A DNA stretch of 64,000 bases from Apostichopus japonicus (lineage: Eukaryota; Echinodermata; Holothuroidea; Aspidochirotida; Stichopodidae), in contig NC_092583.1 of NCBI RefSeq assembly GCF_037975245.1, positions 11,301,764 to 11,365,763 on the forward strand. The letters are read 5' to 3'. The notes beneath the pieces were generated by a model that saw nothing but the letters and a program-made list of their open reading frames with translations, searched no databases and was not told the DNA's origin. The position numbers and the translations under genes were made by a program. Shown one piece after another: positions 58,561-64,000 of this stretch (positions within the stretch are counted from its first letter, which is position 1; each line of letters starts with the position of its first letter).

Positions 58561-58838
58561 TTATGATGATTCTGACATAGAGACAGGTGTTTGGGATGGT
58601 GCACCTCCCGAGGCGATGCCTGCTGGCAGAATTGGTAGAGGTGCAGGACTGGGTATTGTGAATCCACCGGGGAGGCTCACAGGCGCCGGAGCAGAAACGG
58701 GAGCGATGAGGGGTGCGGCATTCGTGGTCATACTTGAGGGGTTTATAGGGGGTAAATTCTGAAGGGACACCGGAGGCAGCGTAATGTTGAGATTAGGGAG
58801 CCCGGGAATGTTGCTCAAGTTGACAGGAGGCAGTACAC
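58561..58838 (-). CDS. GORASP2: GORASP2 terminal exon and stop
   Basis: Encodes [40 protein letters not shown] and a Pro/Ala-rich end finishing SMSESS. Stop TAA at 58563-58561. The GLPNLN motif is shared with human GORASP2. Confidence 0.92.
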
Positions 58839-61800
58839 CTTTGTTGGAATAGAAAGAAAGAACGACATCAGTGAAAATGTACCGAATGTGTGATGGCAGT
58901 ACTTTGTTAACACTTTACAAGTGTCATGACAACACTTTGCAAGTGTTACAACTGTACTTTGTTAACACTTTACAAGTGTTACAACGTTACTTTGTTAACA
59001 CTTTACAAGTGTTACGAGAACACTTTACAAGTGTTAAAACAGTACCTTTACAAGTGTTATGAGAGTCTACCACACAAATGGTTATGACAATACTACTATA
59101 CTACCCTGTCTTGTGAATGCTGCTTCCACCTAAAAAGGCAATTCAGTGAGTGAGGCCTAAGAACTAACCGGATAAATTGAGACTTCCGATGAAGAGATTG
59201 CAAATGCCATACTATGGAATACAAATGATCACAATCAAGTTTTTTTTTTCAAATCTAGACAGCTTCCCATACCAGGTGTCCAGCTATTATTTTTATGCAT
59301 ATGTTTATCGTCCATGTAAAGATTTCTGATAAATTATCTAGAACCAACAACCTACCTGGCGACACAACAGGAACTCCTGAGGCACTGGTTACTACCGGTG
59401 CTCCTTGTGCACTTGTAGAGATGGGTGTGGGTGAAATCACGGGAATCGTCGTTGTTGCTCCAGCCATTGCTGGGTTGAGCGGAGGAACAGATGCAGGGGT
59501 AGGAGCTAAACTGATACCGGCCATCCCTGTCTCTAACCCTGTTGCCGCTGACGTATTTGGCGTTGATGTCAAAGAAACCTTGAAGAACGGAAAAAGAGCG
59601 TCTCGAGATGAAAAATTCAATCCGAGAAGATGACCTCAAAGATGCTAATGGCTCTATAGAAGTGCATGCCGTAGGAATAGTCCATACACCGGCAAATTGT
59701 ATTCACTGAAGACAATATTACATGAGCATATGTGTTCTTCCCATCATCCCCCTTCCCCCACCCCTCCCTCATACCCTACCCCTACCTCACCCCACCCCTC
59801 CCTCATACCCTACCCCTACCCCTACCTCACCCCTCCCTCACACCCCCACCCCTCCCTCACCCCCCCCCCCCCCCCTTTTTGTTTGGTTGTTGGTTGCTCT
59901 AAGGAGTTAATAATATTATTGTATGTGAAAACAATGAATGGTTTCTTTTTTAATTGGTTAACAATTTAAATCGATAAATCAAAACTTTTAGCCCCTGATT
60001 TTTATATGTTTAATGATGGTGAGGTTCAGGTACAGCTGTTATGACACTGCTGGTATTGAAATAACAGTTTTCATAAGAATGCAATACATTTCTTTCGCTT
60101 AAAGTATTGAAATGAAATTGATGTAAAATTATTTCCAACTTTAAAGGGACTATACAGTGATACAAAACAAATGTCACAAAGTTTCAGAAACATACAACAC
60201 ACTTTTTTCCACATTTCTTTGACAGTTCGGATATGTGTATCTGTATGGTATTCACAATGTTTTTGACAATACTTGTGCTAACAAGGTTAAACTGATAGTT
60301 TTGATTCCAACAAAGTGCCACTTCTCTTTGCTCCTCTTTATAGTCTGGAGGGAGAGGATAGTTCACAAAGTACAGGGTGTGTTTCAATTCCTCTCTAGTC
60401 ATGCAGCATCTTCTCTGTGCTTTGTATGGTACAGTGTCAGAATATTGGCACTGAATACAAGGTCAATATTATTGGACACAAGTTTAGCATGCTATAAACT
60501 GCTAGAAAAAACTACAAATAATTTTGTAAAAGTACAATCTTGGAGTTTTTGACGCTCCAAATTTTTACCCAGAGTATAAGAAGTGTTTAATTCGACGGTG
60601 AAATATCTCACTGCAGACAAAGGCTTTGAGGGTGACGGTGAAATGCTTGTTAAAGATTTAAAGTATCAAATCATCTTTTCTTTTGATATCTGGCATATTT
60701 TTGCAGCAAACCTGACAATCTTTTAAGATCAATTCTAAAATCCCACATATTGTGGTACTGCAGTGGGATAACATTCAACGCAGGTATCGTATTCCACTTG
60801 TTACATTCTAATTTCAATCACCAACAGTTTTGTTCACATCTGCCTATTATTGCTGACAAGATTTATTTTATCTGTACATAACATTAAGCACAAACTGCTT
60901 ACCTCTGTGAAGCCTTCTGGTGTATTGGTGAGGGTGACTTGGGGATCAGAGGTTCCTCTTTGTGGCAAACCTGACAATCTTTAATATTAATTCTAAAATC
61001 CCACATACGGTGGTACTGCAGTAGGATGATATTCAACGCAGGGATGGGTTAAAGGTATCGTTTTGCACTTGATACATACTAATTTTGATCACCAACAGTT
61101 TTTTTTTGCACATCTACCTTTCACTGCTGACAAGATTTATTTTATCTGTACATATCATGCAGCACAAACTATTTACCTCTGTGAAGCCTTCTGGTGTAGT
61201 GGTGAGGGTGACTTGGGGATCAGAGGTTCCTCTCTGTGGCAAACCTGACAATCTTTAAGATCAATTCTAAAATCCCACATATGGTGGTACTGCAGTAGGA
61301 TGATATTCAACTCAGGGATGGGTTAAAGGTATCGTTTTTCCACTTGATACATACTAATTTCGATAACCAACAGTTTTGTTCACATCTGCTTTACATTGCT
61401 GACAAGATTGATTTTATCTGTACATATCATTAAGCACAAACTGCTTACCTCTGTGAAGCCTTCTGGTGTAGTGGTGAGGGTGACTTGGGGATCAGAGGAG
61501 GAGGAGGCAGGAGCTGCAGACCCAGGAGCGAGTTTCATGTGCTGCGAGAGGTCAACAGGTGTCTCCGGGAAGGAACGTGTGGGAATTCTGTGCAGATAAC
61601 CATATCCAATGCCACACCCTAACCTAGAAGGCAGAAACAAAAGTTAAATGTCAATTCAACCGATCATAGTACTGTAAGTTACCCTGTTTCGTTGACAGAA
61701 ATGTCGTCAACTTCTCCATACGGTATTTCTAGCAAGTCATTCCATATAGCATTTATACTTAGCAATGTGGAACATTTTTTATATTCACACGAGTGCCGTA

Positions 61801-63681
61801 CTGTCTACCACAGGCCAATCCTGATGGATGAATAGACAATTATGTAAAGTGAAAAAGAATAGTTCATCTGCTGTGGTAGTTCACCTTTGTATCAAAGCTA
61901 CATTTCGCATGGAATGTGCCAAACTATGCCAACTGTTAGTCCAAATTATTCTATTATTGGGAAGATAGTAAAGGTCCATGGAAACAAAATCTGTGACTTT
62001 AGTCTACCAAGACTCCATTGAAATTAAATTTGTGTGAATCAACAAAGATTTAATTTGAGATTATGCTGTGAACAACCACAATGATTCTCAGATGATAACA
62101 GTCACTTAGATAACTTAGTCACAAAAGTCATCAAAAAGATCACATCTTGACACAACTTTATTGAGAGCTATCCAATTAGGTATGTATGTAATACATGGCA
62201 TAAAAAGGAATGCTATAAAGTTAAACTTTATCCAAGAGTTTTTTTTTTAATCCAAATTTTATTTTTATCCCTGTCTACTTACGTTCCTTCTCCACCCCAG
62301 TTCCTCGAAGGAGTTATTGTAACTTCTCTACAGCCATCTGTTTCTGTGTTGTACATGTACAGCTTTAAGGCTCTGTCCTCGTGAGATTCGATGAGAGAGA
62401 ATAAATCTTCCGACTTCAAGAAAAGAAGAAACATGAGATGAAATTTATTGGAATGTATTGAATATTCAGTTTCCGTTTTGAAATAAGTTTATCTGATACT
62501 TGCATTTATAATGCTATGCAACCACAATGCAAAAAGGCTTTGTGATTCTTTGCCCATAGGAAACATTTTTGAGGGTTCATCTACTTGGTATAAGGTATCT
62601 ACATTTTATGCCAAATATGATACTTGTTAATTTGATACCCTTCCTGAGATATTGTGTGTACCAGGCTTATAGAGTTTGACCCCAGATGACCTTTGACCTT
62701 CCCCAAAATCAATATGGGACATCTACATATTAGGCATGAGACTTGACCATGTTACTCGTTTTGAGATAAGGTGTTTATAAGCAATATCGCATAGATTCTT
62801 TTTGCCTTCGGCAAGGAATCAAAATTAGACAAGTTGCTACAGCTAAACAAGTGCACAAATGTGTTTATTCCTTACACTGCTGTTCAGAGTTATTGTCATT
62901 TTATGCTTTCACTATAAGATTCATAACCCTTCATAGTGTTATGTGCAAAATTTAGAAACTAAAATGAATCCTTCTTGTCCATAACAGAATGAGGGTCCTT
63001 TTGTTGGTTTCTTGAGAGATACAGTCACTTTCAGCAATTGACCCACATAATGAGCTCAATGGTGTGGTTGATTATAAGCATTTTAGCAGTTTATCTATCT
63101 GTTAGTATTTCTATAGCGAATACCTATGAACATCTCCTAGCTTGCTGTTCTTACAAAGTACATTCTGTGTACAAAGCTTCAATAACAGAGATTATTGAAA
63201 TGATGTTCCAATGGTAATGGGTTGTATAGAAAATATCATTGCACTCTTCTGGAGACATTTGCTGATTTTATGTCATCTGGAGTGGCTGTTGTCATTTGCT
63301 ATACTTGGTGTGACAAACTGTACGTTACAGACTTGGTAGCTTTAATAAACAGTCCTATCAACAGTCTTAAAAATTCAGGCTGTTTACTGGCTAATTGCCT
63401 ATGGATTTTGCTGTTTGCCTGTAAGAAAAAAAAACACTGGCATTTTTTGGCCAGTAACTATTGACACATGTTTTGCTTTGAATAAATTCAAGGATAATGC
63501 CTGTGGGACTTTACTTCTAGCAAGTAGATATTTTCTATATTAACCAAATGTCTAAAAATTGCTAGGCCTGACTCGATGTGAAGATGGAACTCACATCATG
63601 TAGAGTAGACTCAGCTCCAATGATGTAATCCGTATTTGATCTAAACCCAGCCAACGATGCAGGGGAATTTGGTTGAACATC
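58561..63681 (-). CDS. GORASP2: GORASP2 (GRASP55-type Golgi stacking protein), 3' five exons
   Basis: Peripheral Golgi protein that tethers cisternae by oligomerising through tandem PDZ-like GRASP domains. Exons on the - strand: 63681-63595, 62413-62283, 61623-61449, 59578-59356, 58838-58561; 894 nt, 297 residues plus stop, all GT-AG and in phase. Visible: most of the second GRASP domain ([60 protein letters not shown]) and a long Pro/Ser/Thr/Ala-rich C-terminal region with GLPNLN and LPPINP motifs. The N-terminus with the myristoylated Gly and first PDZ is beyond the right edge. GORASP1 is the alternative; the GYGYLHRIP and Pro-rich GLPNLN pattern favour GORASP2. Confidence 0.93.
58896..59062. 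repeat. Palindromic minisatellite, AACACTTTACAAGTGTT units
   Basis: Copies at 58909 (one mismatch), 58931 (GC for AC), 58964, 58997 and 59019, and a half copy near 59045. Each is a 7-bp inverted repeat with a 3-nt spacer. Linkers CTGTACTTTGTT and CGTTACTTTGTT recur. It lies in the last GORASP2 intron, 58 nt upstream of the terminal exon. Confidence 0.92.
59356..59578 (-). CDS. GORASP2: GORASP2 exon (Pro/Thr/Ala-rich)
   Basis: Encodes [40 protein letters not shown] and further low-complexity sequence ending VPVVSP. Phases (0 in, 1 out) join it properly to its neighbours. Confidence 0.9.
59745..59878. repeat. C/T-rich minisatellite
   Basis: Repeats of CCCCACCCCTCCCTCATACC and CCTACCCCTACC units ending in a C17 run. 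Strong strand asymmetry; the - (transcribed) strand is G-rich. GORASP2 intron. Confidence 0.9.
60700..61449 (-). repeat. ~272-bp tandem repeat carrying copies of a GORASP2 exon end
   Basis: Units repeat with a ~272-bp period (CACAAACTGCTT near 60890, CACAAACTATTT 61162, CACAAACTGCTT 61435). Two units downstream of the true exon each contain, on the gene strand, TCTGATCCCCAAGTCACC through GGCTTCACAGAG and the GTAAG-type donor. Upstream the exon copy is cut at AGAGGAACC, preceded by an AG. A fourth partial unit begins near 60700. Confidence 0.9.
61449..61623 (-). CDS. GORASP2: GORASP2 exon (GYGYLHRIP block)
   Basis: Encodes [20 protein letters not shown] and then a Ser/Ala/Pro-rich tail ending TTTPEGFTE. 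Its last ~60 nt, with the donor, are repeated twice downstream (60700-61449). Confidence 0.95.
62283..62413 (-). CDS. GORASP2: GORASP2 exon (SEDLFSLIE block)
   Basis: Encodes [40 protein letters not shown] and GEG, matching human [35 protein letters not shown]. Ends in phase 2. Confidence 0.95.
62560..62825. repeat. Dispersed repeat with a perfect DR1-like motif
   Basis: Contains TGACCTTTGACCT (62687-62699), whose complement AGGTCAAAGGTCA is the DR1 nuclear receptor consensus, and ends with the hairpin-forming TTTTTGCCTTCGGCAAGGAA. Related to 34790-35640. GORASP2 intron. Confidence 0.6.
63595..63681 (-). CDS. GORASP2: GORASP2 exon (second GRASP/PDZ domain)
   Basis: Encodes [20 protein letters not shown] and IGAESTLHD, matching human [28 protein letters not shown]. 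Acceptor AG 63683-63682, donor GTGAGT after 63595. Confidence 0.93.
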
Positions 63682-64000
63682 CTGTCAGAAACAGAAACAG
63701 AAAAAGATATGTCAGTACTGTATACTACATTGACAATAAATTATTTCCAAAAGATAACACAGACAAGCAACCTCTCTGTGAAGCACAAATGATGTCATTT
63801 ACCCAAAAAACAACTTGCTCTATAAGTTTGATGACATGAAAGTTGGAGTCATTTGTGTTTGAGATCAAACTTAAAGTAAGGCAAGAAGGTTTAAGGATAT
63901 GACCTCACATACGATATCCTATGTACTATTCAAACTAAATTTGGTTGCTTCTAAAATTAAATTGAATCATATGTGAATATTAAGGATAACATTGCAAACA

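Noticed and set aside
60890-61260. Two additional coding exons of GORASP2
   Set aside because: They copy only the end of the real exon. The real exon joins the next one in phase without them, and inclusion would shift the frame.

Overview
This is a window of animal nuclear DNA. The genes are interrupted by GT-AG introns, the background is AT-rich, and the intergenic and intronic sequence is crowded with LINE, SINE and MITE-like repeats. Protein similarity to vertebrate and fly orthologues, together with the repeat types (a LINE with a 2A-like leader, DR1-bearing dispersed repeats, tRNA-derived SINEs), suggests a marine invertebrate deuterostome, most likely an echinoderm. I cannot fix the species. 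All family assignments were made by reading the sequence against remembered proteins, not by a search.

Three conserved genes can be reconstructed. (1) EZH2, the PRC2 histone H3K27 methyltransferase, is on the + strand: 17 exons from 4423 to the stop at 28446-28448 encode about 663 residues. The first ~120 residues, including the EED-binding part, lie upstream of the window. (2) NOP58, the box C/D snoRNP core protein, is on the - strand and complete: 13 exons from ATG 52808 to the stop at 39888 encode 510 residues. (3) GORASP2 (GRASP55-type Golgi stacking protein) is on the - strand: the last 5 exons from 63681 to 58561 encode 297 residues, and the N-terminus lies beyond the right edge.

The most informative finding is a nested RNA system inside NOP58. 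Six of its twelve introns contain host-strand sequences with box C, box D and closing terminal stems, so they read as box C/D snoRNAs. Four of them (introns 4, 5, 6 and 8) are paralogues with the same guide upstream of box D', complementary to the 18S rRNA motif GGAUUGACAGAUU. One in intron 10 has a guide complementary to 18S GGUAGUGACGAAAA. One in intron 3 has two guides with no target I recognise. A C/D protein gene thus hosts its own RNA partners, and a ~380-bp intronic duplication has multiplied one of them.

Layout: 1-4422 upstream EZH2 intron or flank with no recognisable exon; 4423-28448 EZH2, with local tandem repeats, a SINE, a decayed LINE end and MITEs in its introns; 28972-32397 an apparently intact 3.4-kb LINE (- strand, 1113-residue ORF with endonuclease, reverse transcriptase and a signal-like leader ending in a 2A-like motif); 32.4-39.9 kb repeat-rich intergenic DNA with a tandem array of tRNA-like units, a TIR element and a hAT-like MITE; 39888-52808 NOP58, with the snoRNAs, another hAT-like MITE and a 1.1-kb interleaved inverted repeat in intron 1; 52.8-58.5 kb intergenic; 58561-63681 GORASP2 3' half, with a triplicated exon fragment and a palindromic minisatellite in its introns.
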